Position numbers and translations under genes: made by a program. A stretch of 64,000 nucleotides of DNA from Agrobacterium larrymoorei (lineage in GTDB: Bacteria; Pseudomonadota; Alphaproteobacteria; Rhizobiales; Rhizobiaceae). The stretch is from assembly GCF_013322225.1 (NCBI RefSeq), contig NZ_JAAMFB010000011.1, positions 124,001 to 188,000 on the forward strand. The letters are read 5' to 3'. The notes beneath the pieces were generated by a model. That model had not been told where the DNA came from and ran no database searches. It worked only from the letters and a program-made list of their open reading frames with translations. This document shows, piece by piece, positions 15,704-24,597 of this stretch (position 1 is the stretch's first letter; each line of letters begins with the position of its first letter).

Positions 15704-16636
15704 CTAGCCGTGAACTTTCTCAGGTCTGTGCGCCTGCATGCAAAGTATAACACTGATAACAACGGAAAATATCGCGACGCTCTCGATAAGCGTCGGTCCA
15801 CGCTGTTCCCAGATGTAGCCATAGAGCAATGCAAACAGCGTTTCGAAAAGTATCATTTGTCCCACCATGGTGAGCGGTAGCAGACGGCTCATGCGGTTCC
15901 AGAAAGCGTTGCCGAGGATCGAAGCGGAAAAGCCGAGTCCCATCGCAACGAGCATAAATTGAACCCAGTCGGCTTGCGTGTGTGTGCTTCCACCAAATGC
16001 GAATGCCGGGATGGCGAGGAGAACCGCAAGCCCTCCGGTTACGACGCCCGTCATGAGGTTCCATTCGTCCGCGGTAACATGGTGGAGCCGCGCCAGCCAC
16101 CGGGCATTTCCAACAGCGAAGGCCGTCCATGACGCAAGAGCAGCAATGGCGGCCGCAAGGCCGATCAGTTGCGAAACATCGAGGTTACCGCCGTCTTTTG
16201 TCAATGATTGCCAAGAGATGCCCAGGATACCGATTGCACCGAAAAGAAGCGATGGCCAGAGCCGTTTTAGTGAAACCGCACCGTGATCTCGGCTGCCGAT
16301 GATGGTGACGGCAACAGGCAGGAAGCCGATGATGATGGAGGTGAAAGCAACACCGCTCAGTTGCACAGCCGTCGATATGAACAGATAGTAGAGCAGGTTT
16401 CCAATGACGCTCAGCCAAAGCAGCGCGACCCATTCCGCTTTGCCGAATTGCGCAGCCACCCGACCGATCCTTGGACCAATCAGGATCAGTGCGATGACGC
16501 CATAGGTTAGATATCGTGCTGTCGAGAGTTGCAGAGGTGTAAAACCGGCAGGGACGAGTTTCGGGGCAAGGAATATCCCGCCCCACAGAGCTCCCGCAAG
16601 CATTCCGTAAAATACGCCCAAACCGGTCTCGTTCAT
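15704..16636 (-). CDS. EamA/DMT family transporter
   Basis: 310 residues with ten membrane helices in two repeats, the drug/metabolite transporter layout. The first repeat begins GVFYGMLAGALWGGIFLAPKLV and contains LSGVAFTSIIIGFLPVAVTI; the second begins near residue 160. The substrate cannot be told from sequence. Start ATG 16636 with GAGGG six bases upstream. The AraC-type regulator lies 72 bases upstream on the same strand and probably controls it. Confidence 0.88.
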   Translation of the reverse strand: MNETGLGVFYGMLAGALWGGIFLAPKLVPAGFTPLQLSTARYLTYGVIALILIGPRIGRVAAQFGKAEWVALLWLSVIGNLLYYLFISTAVQLSGVAFTSIIIGFLPVAVTIIGSRDHGAVSLKRLWPSLLFGAIGILGISWQSLTKDGGNLDVSQLIGLAAAIAALASWTAFAVGNARWLARLHHVTADEWNLMTGVVTGGLAVLLAIPAFAFGGSTHTQADWVQFMLVAMGLGFSASILGNAFWNRMSRLLPLTMVGQMILFETLFALLYGYIWEQRGPTLIESVAIFSVVISVILCMQAHRPEKVHG

Positions 16637-16708
16637 ATCGTGCCCTCATGTCTCGGCAGGCGGTTTGCCATGTCCGATGAGGACTGTCTTGACATAAACT
16701 ATGGTGGC

Positions 16709-17440
16709 TCAGGAAAAATGATCGCGACGATAAGCTGCGGGTGTGGTGCCAAGCGACCTTTTCATTGCTCGGGTCAGAGCTGTCTGGTCCGAAAAGCCCG
16801 CACGGTGCGCAATCTCGGCGATGGAGAATGAACTATGCCGCAAAAGCCTAAGAATTTTCATCATCCGCGCATCCGCCACCCAGAGATGAGGCGTCTTTTC
16901 GAAATGGTCTCGAAAGAGCGCGTGAAGATGGCTGGTGCTTACCTCGATTTGTTGAGCCATTCGCTCGACAGTCCAGGGCTGGAATGGGTCCAACTCGACA
17001 AGCTGCTTCAGGATGGATAGCCGTGAGATGAGGTTTGGCAATTCCCTGTGGAGGCTACCGATCAATACGAGCGACCAAAGATAAGCGGTTTCAGCGTCAT
17101 CTCCGCCGCTGTCGAGAACGCTCCTCATGTAATGAATAAGCTTTGAAACGCGCGGGGTCAGGTCGAAAAAGGGAGTGCCGGTGAATCTGTCGAGCGTGTC
17201 TGCTGAAACCAGAGCTTCGTCAATGTCAACGATCAGTGACTGGTTAGATACAACAGCTCTTTGCGTGTGGCGGTAATCGTGATGAATGAAGACTGCCTTT
17301 GAAGGCGAAAGCCTGTCTTGGAGGCCGCTGACATCAATTTCCAGGTGACCCGCGAGAGGCAAAACGATCTGGACGAAGGCGTGTCGCTCCTGTGGCTTTT
17401 CATCAGCGTACGAACGAAGATCAACGGAAGCGGTATGCAT
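16709..17440 (-). CDS. AraC family transcriptional regulator
   Basis: 243 residues. Cupin-like N-terminal sensor domain (about residues 20-85) without a recognisable ligand motif; C-terminal double helix-turn-helix from about 145 (MAQQIEVSTSHLHALFRDHF and IAEIAHRAGFSDQTALTRAMKRSLGTTPAAYR), the canonical AraC pattern. GGAGACAGG precedes the ATG at 17440. Same strand as and just upstream of the DMT transporter, which is its likely target. Confidence 0.9.
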   Translation of the reverse strand: MHTASVDLRSYADEKPQERHAFVQIVLPLAGHLEIDVSGLQDRLSPSKAVFIHHDYRHTQRAVVSNQSLIVDIDEALVSADTLDRFTGTPFFDLTPRVSKLIHYMRSVLDSGGDDAETAYLWSLVLIGSLHRELPNLISRLSILKQLVELDPFQPWTVERMAQQIEVSTSHLHALFRDHFEKTPHLWVADARMMKILRLLRHSSFSIAEIAHRAGFSDQTALTRAMKRSLGTTPAAYRRDHFS

Positions 17441-17508
17441 CTACCTGTCTCCACTCCACGCGGCTACCGGCATCAAATTTTGCCCATAAAGAAGCAAAAA
17501 TGGCTGTT

Positions 17509-17712
17509 TCAGGCTTCGGCCTCATGTTTGACCGTCGACTCGCCACGTTTGCGTTTGCGCAAGACCGGCTTGTTCTCACGGGCCTCGCATTTCGCCACGT
17601 CGATCAGATAGGCAAGCATCGGCATTTCGTTCATCGACGCCAGCTGCTTCGCAGACTCGAGAAGATTGATGATATTTGAGAAATCGTCCATGGTGTCACT
17701 CGGCAGGGTCAT
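17509..17712 (-). CDS. Small conserved-looking hypothetical protein, 67 aa
   Basis: Helical protein with a Leu/Ala-rich amphipathic centre (FSNIINLLESAKQLASMNE, then MPMLAYLIDVAKCEARENK) and a basic tail (RKRKRGEST). No signal or membrane segment. The regular heptad-like hydrophobic pattern and sequence-like composition favour a real gene. The ATG at 17712 or the one at codon 8 (17691) may be the start; neither has a strong ribosome site. Function unknown. Confidence 0.55.
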   Translation of the reverse strand: MTLPSDTMDDFSNIINLLESAKQLASMNEMPMLAYLIDVAKCEARENKPVLRKRKRGESTVKHEAEA

Positions 17713-17883
17713 TACGACCCATCGCTTGTTGAAAATCTGCCAGACACGAAACCGTGCCAGAATATTCTCCGGCCCGGTTGCATCTCATGGCTGCAATCAC
17801 GGTCATAGCAGATATCAATTCGGCCCGCGAGGTTACTATAGTCAATTTCTGCGGGCAGCTATGCAAGGCGATGAGGAAGAGGA

Positions 17884-18456
17884 ATGCCCAATTTCATTCA
17901 TGATACCGGTGTTGCCGCAGACATACTGAAGACAGCGGCGCGAATAATGGTGGTCGGTTCGTCGGGCGCAGGAAAATCCACATTGTCGCGAAAAATCGCT
18001 GACCGCCTGCATGTCGAATATTTCTCGATAGACAGGGACGTGCGCTGGCTTGCAAACTGGACTGCGCGGGATCAAGCCGCGCAGCGCTCGATTTTGCAGC
18101 AAATTGCGTCACGCGAGCGGTGGATTATCGATGGCAGCGGCCCGTCCAGTTTCGACATCCGTCTACCGCGAACCGATATCGTCATATGGATGCGGTTGCC
18201 GCGTCTGACCTGCATGCTTGGACTGGCCCGTCGCGTGACCAAATATTATGGTCGTGTGAGACCGGATATGGCGGGTGGATGCAAAGAGCCACTGCCAGGC
18301 TTCGATTTCCTCACCTATATCTGGACCTTCGAAAAACGGCATGCGCCGTTATTCGTCCGAAACTTTGACTTGCACGGTCCCGACGTGCCGATATTTCAGA
18401 TAAAATCGAGGGCAGAGGCGGATCGCCTCCTTGATCTTATGGGTGCCTCGCATTAA
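17884..18456 (+). CDS. P-loop nucleotide kinase-like protein (adenylate kinase/FlaR type)
   Basis: 190 residues. Walker A is GSSGAGKST (residues 25-33), followed by a kinase-like switch (EYFSIDRDVRW), WIIDGSGP (about residue 80) and DIVIWMRLPR as the Walker B strand. This is the layout of the adenylate-kinase-related proteins often labelled DNA topology modulation protein FlaR; the true substrate is unknown. GAGG seven bases before the ATG. Nine bases separate it from the COQ10-like gene, so they are probably co-transcribed. Confidence 0.8.
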   Translation: MPNFIHDTGVAADILKTAARIMVVGSSGAGKSTLSRKIADRLHVEYFSIDRDVRWLANWTARDQAAQRSILQQIASRERWIIDGSGPSSFDIRLPRTDIVIWMRLPRLTCMLGLARRVTKYYGRVRPDMAGGCKEPLPGFDFLTYIWTFEKRHAPLFVRNFDLHGPDVPIFQIKSRAEADRLLDLMGASH

Positions 18457-18465
18457 TTCCGGCTC

Positions 18466-18915
18466 ATGCCGCACTTCGAAACTCGCCGCCCCGTAAAACA
18501 CTCTCCTCAACGGATGTACGATCTCGTAGCCGACGTGGAGAAGTACCCGGAATTCCTGCCGCTCTGCGAAGCATTGAGCGTTCGCTCTAGAAAGGAGCGG
18601 GACGGAAAGTCGCTTCTGGTTGCCGACATGACCGTAGGTTACAAGGCGATCCGTGAAACCTTCACGACCCAGGTTTTGTTGAAGCCGGAAGAGCATGCCA
18701 TCGACGTGAAATATCTGGATGGCCCGTTCAAATACCTGGATAATCGCTGGCGTTTCGAGCCATCGCCTGATGGAGGGTGTTCCGTTTATTTCTATATCGA
18801 TTACGAGTTCAAAAGCCTTATTCTCGGTGCCGTGATGGGATCGATGTTCGACCGAGCTTTCCGCATGTTTGCAGAAGCGTTCGAGGCCCGTGCCGACCGC
18901 ATTTATGCGGAGTGA
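18466..18915 (+). CDS. COQ10/RatA-like START-domain protein
   Basis: 149 residues. The pattern PHFETRRPVKHSPQRMYDLVADVEKYPEFLPLC is that of the bacterial COQ10/RatA family, a lipid-binding START-like fold; the end FKSLILGAVMGSMFDRAFRMFAEAFEARA is the conserved C-terminal helix. In mitochondria COQ10 binds ubiquinone; in alphaproteobacteria the same role is likely, while the RatA toxin label comes from E. coli. Its last 13 bases overlap the convergent cinA gene. Confidence 0.9.
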   Translation: MPHFETRRPVKHSPQRMYDLVADVEKYPEFLPLCEALSVRSRKERDGKSLLVADMTVGYKAIRETFTTQVLLKPEEHAIDVKYLDGPFKYLDNRWRFEPSPDGGCSVYFYIDYEFKSLILGAVMGSMFDRAFRMFAEAFEARADRIYAE

Positions 18916-19406
18916 GCAAGCTCGAGCAACATTTCCAGCGCGGTCTTGATTGTGGCAAGCCGTACCTGATCCCGGCCGATGTCACCGTAGCGCATTTCTC
19001 TGTGAGCGACGTTGCCGTTTCGGCTCTTGGCTGCCAGATGCACGAGGCCGACCGGCTTTTCCAAAGACCCGCCGCCGGGTCCGGCAACACCCGTAACCGC
19101 AACTGCGAACGACGCACGCGAGTGAAGCAGCGCACCATCGACCATCTGTAGAGCTATTTCTCTGGAAACAGCGCCGAATGTATTGAGCGTTGCTTGCGAA
19201 ACGCCAAGCATGTCGACCTTTGCTTCGTTGGTGTAGGTCACGAATCCTCTGTCGACCACCGCTGAAGAGCCTGAAATCTCCGTCAAAGCCCCTGCGATCA
19301 GCCCCCCGGTGCAGCTTTCCGCCGTTGAAACCATATGTCCCGCAGCAGTGAAGCCGGTGATGATCCGGGTAGCGAGGATCTCGATTTCCTTTGGGAAGAT
19401 GCTCAT
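18903..19406 (-). CDS. CinA C-terminal domain protein, nicotinamide-nucleotide amidohydrolase PncC
   Basis: 167 residues from the ATG at 19406, i.e. the stand-alone C-terminal domain of CinA. The motif [22 protein letters not shown] holds the catalytic Ser, and [13 protein letters not shown] is the second signature. It deamidates NMN to nicotinic acid mononucleotide in the pyridine-nucleotide salvage cycle. Its ATG overlaps the ispDF stop (ATGA, 19403-19406), so it is translationally coupled to ispDF. The open frame further upstream is inside ispDF and is not used. Confidence 0.92.
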   Translation of the reverse strand: MSIFPKEIEILATRIITGFTAAGHMVSTAESCTGGLIAGALTEISGSSAVVDRGFVTYTNEAKVDMLGVSQATLNTFGAVSREIALQMVDGALLHSRASFAVAVTGVAGPGGGSLEKPVGLVHLAAKSRNGNVAHREMRYGDIGRDQVRLATIKTALEMLLELAHSA

Positions 19407-20617
19407 GAGGGTGTCCGATAGACGACCGTTGCCGTGGCGATGGCGGCAATGCCCTCTCGCCGTCCGACAAAGCCGATGGTCTCGTTCGTAGTGGCCTTGA
19501 CCGAGCATCTGTCGAGCGAAATATCAAGCATGGTTGAAAGATTCTCTCGCATGGCTTGACGGTGCGGCCCCACGCGCGGAGCTTCCGCTATCAACGAAAC
19601 ATCGGCGTTCATGATCGTGCCGCCATTGTCACGCACGACCTTTGCTGCATGTTCGAGGAAGATGCGGGAGGGCGCACCCTTCCACTGCGGGTCCGAAGGC
19701 GGAAAATGGTCGCCAATATCTCCGGCACCGCATGTTGCCAACAGCGCGTCGGTCAAGGCGTGCAATGCGACATCCGCGTCCGAATGTCCTTTCAGCGTTT
19801 GATCGTGCGGAATGAATATACCGCAGAGTGTTACGCCATCGCCTGCTTCCAACTGATGCACGTCATAGCCGTTTCCGGTTCGTACATCCGGCAACGAAGT
19901 GGAAAGTCTCTCATCGGCCATGGCAATATCCCGTTTCAATGTAAGCTTCACGTTGTCTACCGATCCCTCGACGAGAGTAACAGGGATACCCGCCCATTCG
20001 GCAATGGAAGCATCATCGGTAAAATCCGTTCTGCCCGATGTTTCCGCTGCTGCGTGTGCCGCAAGGATGGCCGCAAACTCGAAGGCTTGCGGGGTTTGGG
20101 CTGCGTAGAGACCACTTCGGGAAACCGTATCCTGAACCATGCCAGCCTGGCCGCGCTTCAGCGTGTCCGTAACGGGCAGGGCAGGCAGAACAGCCTTCGC
20201 GCCACCGGAAAGCTCCGATGAAATCCGCTCCAGCAAGTCGTTCTTTATAAACGGTCGAACCGCGTCGTGGATCAGTACATGAGTGATGTTGCGATCCTTG
20301 AGTGCTTCAAGACCCGCGAGAACCGAATTTTGACGTGTAGATCCCCCTGTGACCGTAACGAGGGAGGAGCTCTCAGGAAGGCGCTGCGCGACCTGTTCAA
20401 ACAAGAGACGATCGTCGGGATGGATCACTACCACGAGGGGCGCATTAGGCTGCCACTCGAGAAAAGTTCTCAGTGTATGCTCGATAACGGCCTTGCCGCC
20501 TATTGCGCGATATTGTTTCGGTCCCTCTTCGGGGGAGCCCGCCCGTTCGCCTCTCCCGGCGGCTACGATCACGGTACCGATTTTATCATTGATTCTCTTG
20601 GCCGTGTTCATACTCAC
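19403..20617 (-). CDS. ispDF: Bifunctional 2-C-methyl-D-erythritol 4-phosphate cytidylyltransferase / MECDP synthase
   Basis: 404 residues, a fusion typical of alphaproteobacteria. Residues about 1-230 are IspD ([12 protein letters not shown] nucleotide motif, IHDAVRPF at about 117, then DTLKRG); residues about 243-404 are IspF ([13 protein letters not shown] with the metal Asp and His, [16 protein letters not shown], and the end [16 protein letters not shown]). It catalyses steps 3 and 5 of the MEP isoprenoid route. The start may be GTG 20617 (AAGGA eight bases before) or ATG 20611. Confidence 0.97.
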   Translation of the reverse strand: MSMNTAKRINDKIGTVIVAAGRGERAGSPEEGPKQYRAIGGKAVIEHTLRTFLEWQPNAPLVVVIHPDDRLLFEQVAQRLPESSSLVTVTGGSTRQNSVLAGLEALKDRNITHVLIHDAVRPFIKNDLLERISSELSGGAKAVLPALPVTDTLKRGQAGMVQDTVSRSGLYAAQTPQAFEFAAILAAHAAAETSGRTDFTDDASIAEWAGIPVTLVEGSVDNVKLTLKRDIAMADERLSTSLPDVRTGNGYDVHQLEAGDGVTLCGIFIPHDQTLKGHSDADVALHALTDALLATCGAGDIGDHFPPSDPQWKGAPSRIFLEHAAKVVRDNGGTIMNADVSLIAEAPRVGPHRQAMRENLSTMLDISLDRCSVKATTNETIGFVGRREGIAAIATATVVYRTPS

Positions 20618-20814
20618 CCAGTCCGTCCTTCAAGGTTGACAGTTTTGCTCTAACCCCTCAAAAAACGAAAAACCAGCCTCAATCGGCGTTGTGATCCATA
20701 TGAACGAAATAGAGCTGGTTGCTGCGTGGGGCCACCGGATTTCCTCGAATGGCTCTGTTAAAAAATAAGAACAAATGTCGTTTTGGTGCTTGGCAAGCGA
20801 TGAAACGCTGTCTA

Positions 20815-20835
20815 AAAATAATGCAAAATTATTTT
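20815..20835. promoter_or_regulatory. AT-rich palindrome just upstream of dusB
   Basis: AAAATAAT (20815-20822) and ATTATTTT (20828-20835) form an exact 8-bp inverted repeat around GCAAA, 20 bases before the dusB start. It could be an operator or mRNA hairpin controlling the dusB-ntrBC operon. No T-run follows, so it is not a usual terminator. Confidence 0.35.
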
Positions 20836-20855
20836 CTGCATGAAAGATCACCAAA

Positions 20856-21857
20856 TTGGCCATCCCGGCTTTGTCAGAGCAGCTAAAAATCGGCCCTGTG
20901 ACCATTCGCAACCGGGCAGTGCTTGCGCCGATGTCCGGCGTCACGGACTTGCCTTTTCGCAGGATTGCCTGGCGTTTTGGTGCCGGCTTGGTAGTGACCG
21001 AAATGGTGGCTAGTCGTGAGCTGGTGGCCAACAAGGGCGAATCATGGGCGCGGTTGAAAAATGCGGGCATGACGCCACACATGGTTCAACTGGCCGGGCG
21101 AGAAGCGCACTGGATGGCTGAGGCGGCAAAGATCGCGGCAGACAACGGTGCGGATATCATCGATATCAACATGGGCTGTCCTGCAAAGAAAGTCACCGGT
21201 GGTTATTCCGGCTCGGCACTGATGCGTGATCCAGATCATGCCTTGGGGATAATCGAGGCAACGGTCAAAGCCGTCGATGTTCCGGTGACAGTGAAAATGC
21301 GGCTGGGTTGGGATGAAAATTCCCTCAATGCACCAGAAATCGCCGCGCGCGCCGAAGCGGTTGGCGTGCAACTCATCACCATCCATGGCAGGACGCGGAT
21401 GCAATTCTATGAAGGTCGCGCAGATTGGGATGCTATCAAGGCAATACGTGATGTCATTTCCATTCCGCTGATCGCTAATGGTGATGTCGAGACGGACGTT
21501 GATGCGGCGGAAATCCTGCGGCGTTCCGGTGCCGATGCGGTGATGGTCGGTCGCGGTGCTCAGGGCCAGCCTTGGCTGCCTGCTGTTCTCGCAGGTAACG
21601 CCCCGCCAGCGCATGACGACATTAGCGATATCGCTGTTGAGCATTACGAAATGATGCTGGAATTTTATGGCGTCGAGGCCGGGCTACGTCATGCCCGCAA
21701 GCATCTCGGCTGGTACCTGGATCGCTTCGCACCAGAAATGCCGGGTGATGAGAAGGCTCAGATCATGACATTGAAAAACACGAGCCAGGTGATCGCCATG
21801 CTTCGATCCGCTCTCAACCAAGGCGCGGATCAAGCCGCCGCAAGGAAGGCAGCATGA
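20856..21857 (+). CDS. dusB: tRNA dihydrouridine synthase DusB (NifR3)
   Basis: 333 residues. FMN-binding TIM barrel: [20 protein letters not shown] at the N-terminus, catalytic Cys in [19 protein letters not shown] (near residue 108), [14 protein letters not shown], and NGDVET...[13 protein letters not shown]. It reduces uridines in tRNA. The start is taken as TTG 20856 because an in-frame TGA lies at 20841-20843 and no ATG or GTG exists between; the ribosome site is weak. First gene of nifR3-ntrB-ntrC; its stop overlaps the ntrB ATG. Confidence 0.96.
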   Translation: MAIPALSEQLKIGPVTIRNRAVLAPMSGVTDLPFRRIAWRFGAGLVVTEMVASRELVANKGESWARLKNAGMTPHMVQLAGREAHWMAEAAKIAADNGADIIDINMGCPAKKVTGGYSGSALMRDPDHALGIIEATVKAVDVPVTVKMRLGWDENSLNAPEIAARAEAVGVQLITIHGRTRMQFYEGRADWDAIKAIRDVISIPLIANGDVETDVDAAEILRRSGADAVMVGRGAQGQPWLPAVLAGNAPPAHDDISDIAVEHYEMMLEFYGVEAGLRHARKHLGWYLDRFAPEMPGDEKAQIMTLKNTSQVIAMLRSALNQGADQAAARKAA

Positions 21858-23002
21858 GCGCCGAAACGTCATCCGCATCTGGCAATAACGCACTTGCCAT
21901 GGCCGTGCTTAATGCGGTTCAAAACCCGGTTATCCTCGTGAATGAGGAGGGGTTCGTTGCTTTCGCAAACTGGGAGGCTGAAGCGTTCTTCGGCGCAAGC
22001 GCGACGCATCTGGCCCGTTACCGGATTTCGACCTTCATACCGTTCGGCAGTCCATTGCTTGCTCTCATCGATCAGGTGCGCGAGCGGCGTGCACCAGTCA
22101 ATGAATATCGCGTCGATCTGTCTTCCCCACGTCTCGGTCAGGACAAGTTGGTCGACCTTTATGTCGCACCTGTCGTCAGCGAACCCGGATCGGTGGTTGT
22201 GGTGTTTCAGGAACGCTCGATGGCCGACAAGATCGACCGGCAGTTGACGCATCGAGCCGCTGCCCGTTCGGTGACCGGTCTGGCATCCATGCTGGCGCAT
22301 GAAATCAAGAACCCGCTTTCCGGCATTAGAGGCGCTGCGCAGTTGCTGGAAACCTCGGTAGAGGACGAAGACAGGGCGCTGACCCGCCTGATCTGCGACG
22401 AAACCGACCGCATCGTGTCGCTGGTCGACCGGATGGAAATCTTTTCGGATGAACGCCCGGTGGATCGCATGCCGGTCAACATTCACTCGGTTCTGGATCA
22501 TGTCAAAGCGGTGGCCAAAGCTGGCTTTGCCCGCAATATCAAAATTACCGAGAATTACGATCCCTCACTGCCGCCGGTTTACGCAAACCGCGATCAGCTA
22601 GTGCAGGTCTTCCTTAATCTGGTGAAGAATGCAGCAGAAGCTGTGGGTAACCAGTCGGATGGCGAAATCATTTTGACCACTGCCTATCGCCCTGGCATTC
22701 GCCTTTCGGTCGCCGGAAGTCGCGAGCGCATTTCACTGCCGCTCGAATTTTGCGTGCATGATAACGGGCCCGGTGTTCCGCCTGATCTTCTGCCACATCT
22801 TTTCGATCCCTTCATTACCACCAAGACCAACGGCTCCGGTCTTGGCCTAGCTCTCGTCGCAAAGCTCATAGGTGCCCATGGCGGCATCGTGGAATGCGAC
22901 AGCCAGAATCACCGCACGACTTTCCGCGTATTGATGCCCGTCTCCCCCGAAGTGGCGCCTGACGACAGCATTGTGCAGAACCCGACAGGACCAAATTCAT
23001 GA
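21854..23002 (+). CDS. ntrB: Nitrogen regulation sensor kinase NtrB
   Basis: 382 residues, soluble. N-terminal PAS domain (about residues 15-120, [20 protein letters not shown]), dimerisation helix with the phospho-acceptor His in [21 protein letters not shown] (about residue 149), then N, G1, F and G2 boxes ([35 protein letters not shown]). It phosphorylates NtrC under nitrogen limitation and is restrained by PII. ATGA overlaps at both ends give tight coupling with dusB and ntrC. Confidence 0.97.
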   Translation: MSAETSSASGNNALAMAVLNAVQNPVILVNEEGFVAFANWEAEAFFGASATHLARYRISTFIPFGSPLLALIDQVRERRAPVNEYRVDLSSPRLGQDKLVDLYVAPVVSEPGSVVVVFQERSMADKIDRQLTHRAAARSVTGLASMLAHEIKNPLSGIRGAAQLLETSVEDEDRALTRLICDETDRIVSLVDRMEIFSDERPVDRMPVNIHSVLDHVKAVAKAGFARNIKITENYDPSLPPVYANRDQLVQVFLNLVKNAAEAVGNQSDGEIILTTAYRPGIRLSVAGSRERISLPLEFCVHDNGPGVPPDLLPHLFDPFITTKTNGSGLGLALVAKLIGAHGGIVECDSQNHRTTFRVLMPVSPEVAPDDSIVQNPTGPNS

Positions 23003-24450
23003 CAGCAACGATTCTCGTGGCCGATGACGATGCGGCCATCCGCACAGTTCTCAATCAGGCGCTGAGCCGCGCTGGTTATGATGTGCGGATCACCTCAAAC
23101 GCTGCAACGCTTTGGCGTTGGGTTTCGGCAGGTGAGGGCGATCTGGTGGTAACCGACGTCGTTATGCCGGACGAAAATGCATTCGATCTCCTTCCGCGTA
23201 TCAAGAAGGCTAGGCCAGACCTGCCCGTGTTGGTGATGAGCGCGCAAAACACTTTCATGACGGCGATCAAGGCTTCCGAAAAGGGTGCCTATGATTACCT
23301 GCCGAAGCCATTCGACCTTACCGAATTGATCGCCATCATCGGGCGAGCCCTGTCTGAGCCGAAACGCAAGCCAGCGAAGTTGGACGACGACATGCAGGAC
23401 GGCATGCCGCTGGTCGGTCGCTCTGCTGCCATGCAGGAAATCTACCGTGTTCTGGCACGTCTGATGCAGACCGACCTGACACTGATGATTACGGGCGAGT
23501 CCGGAACGGGCAAGGAACTGGTGGCTCGCGCGCTGCATGACTATGGAAAGCGCCGTAATGGCCCTTTCGTTGCGATCAATATGGCGGCCATCCCGCGTGA
23601 TCTGATCGAATCCGAACTTTTCGGCCATGAGAAAGGTGCTTTCACCGGCGCACAAAACCGTTCGACAGGTCGCTTCGAGCAGGCCGAGGGTGGTACACTG
23701 TTCCTCGATGAAATCGGCGACATGCCGATGGATGCTCAGACGCGGCTGCTTCGCGTTCTTCAGCAGGGCGAATATACGACAGTTGGTGGTCGCACGCCCA
23801 TCCGTACCGACGTGCGTATCGTTGCCGCAACCAACAAGGATTTGAAACAGTCCATCAATCAGGGCCTGTTTCGCGAAGACCTGTATTACCGCCTGAACGT
23901 GGTCCCCTTGCGCCTGCCGCCTCTTCGTGATCGCGCAGAGGATATCCCCGATCTGGTGCGTCATTTCATCCAGACGGGCGAGAAGGAGGGACTTGAGGGC
24001 AAGCGTTTCGAAAACGAGGCGCTTGAGTTGATGAAGGCATATGCGTGGCCGGGCAACGTGCGTGAGCTTGAAAACCTCATCCGCCGCTTGATGGCGCTCT
24101 ATCCCCAGGAGGTCATCACCCGCGAGATCATCGATCAGGAACTTCAGTCGGATGTTCCGGATAGTCCTATCGACCGCACTGCTGTCCGCAGTGGCTCGAT
24201 GACGATTTCGCAAGCTGTTGAAGAAAACATGCGGGACTATTTCTCAAGTTTTGGTGAGAATTTGCCGCCGCCCGGTCTCTACGATCGTGTCCTTCACGAG
24301 ATGGAGTATCCGCTGATCCTAGCCGCTCTGACGGCAACGCGCGGAAACCAGATCAAGGCAGCAGATCTGCTCGGGCTTAACAGAAACACGCTTCGAAAGA
24401 AGATTCGTGAGCTCGGCGTTTCCGTTTATCGAAGCTCTCGCACTGCTTGA
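22999..24450 (+). CDS. ntrC: Nitrogen regulation response regulator NtrC
   Basis: 483 residues. Receiver domain with phospho-acceptor Asp in [10 protein letters not shown] (about residue 54), AAA+ domain with Walker A GESGTGKE, an intact sigma-54 contact loop GAFTGA (in [12 protein letters not shown]), Walker [12 protein letters not shown], and a Fis-type DNA-binding end ([26 protein letters not shown]). It activates sigma-54 promoters of nitrogen-assimilation genes. Overlaps ntrB by four bases. Confidence 0.97.
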   Translation: MTATILVADDDAAIRTVLNQALSRAGYDVRITSNAATLWRWVSAGEGDLVVTDVVMPDENAFDLLPRIKKARPDLPVLVMSAQNTFMTAIKASEKGAYDYLPKPFDLTELIAIIGRALSEPKRKPAKLDDDMQDGMPLVGRSAAMQEIYRVLARLMQTDLTLMITGESGTGKELVARALHDYGKRRNGPFVAINMAAIPRDLIESELFGHEKGAFTGAQNRSTGRFEQAEGGTLFLDEIGDMPMDAQTRLLRVLQQGEYTTVGGRTPIRTDVRIVAATNKDLKQSINQGLFREDLYYRLNVVPLRLPPLRDRAEDIPDLVRHFIQTGEKEGLEGKRFENEALELMKAYAWPGNVRELENLIRRLMALYPQEVITREIIDQELQSDVPDSPIDRTAVRSGSMTISQAVEENMRDYFSSFGENLPPPGLYDRVLHEMEYPLILAALTATRGNQIKAADLLGLNRNTLRKKIRELGVSVYRSSRTA

Positions 24451-24458
24451 CGATTGAC

Positions 24459-24481
24459 AATGCAACGCTGGTCGTTGCATT
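24459..24481 (+). terminator. Hairpin after ntrC, probable terminator or attenuator
   Basis: AATGCAACG (24459-24467) pairs exactly with CGTTGCATT (24473-24481), followed by TTC. The T-run is short, so read-through into ntrY is possible. It marks the boundary between the nifR3-ntrBC and ntrYX units. Confidence 0.6.
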
Positions 24482-24597
24482 TTCGCCACAAAGTGTTGCT
24501 TGGAAAACACTGGTGCATCAAAGATTCGCTACAAGTGCGGCTTGATGATGTGGGCTATGGCGGTTGTCGCTGAATAGCGGCTTTGGGAACATGATCG

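Noticed and set aside
16685-16710. TTGACA at 16691 as a forward promoter
   Set aside because: No -10 box at the right distance and it would point antisense into the AraC gene.
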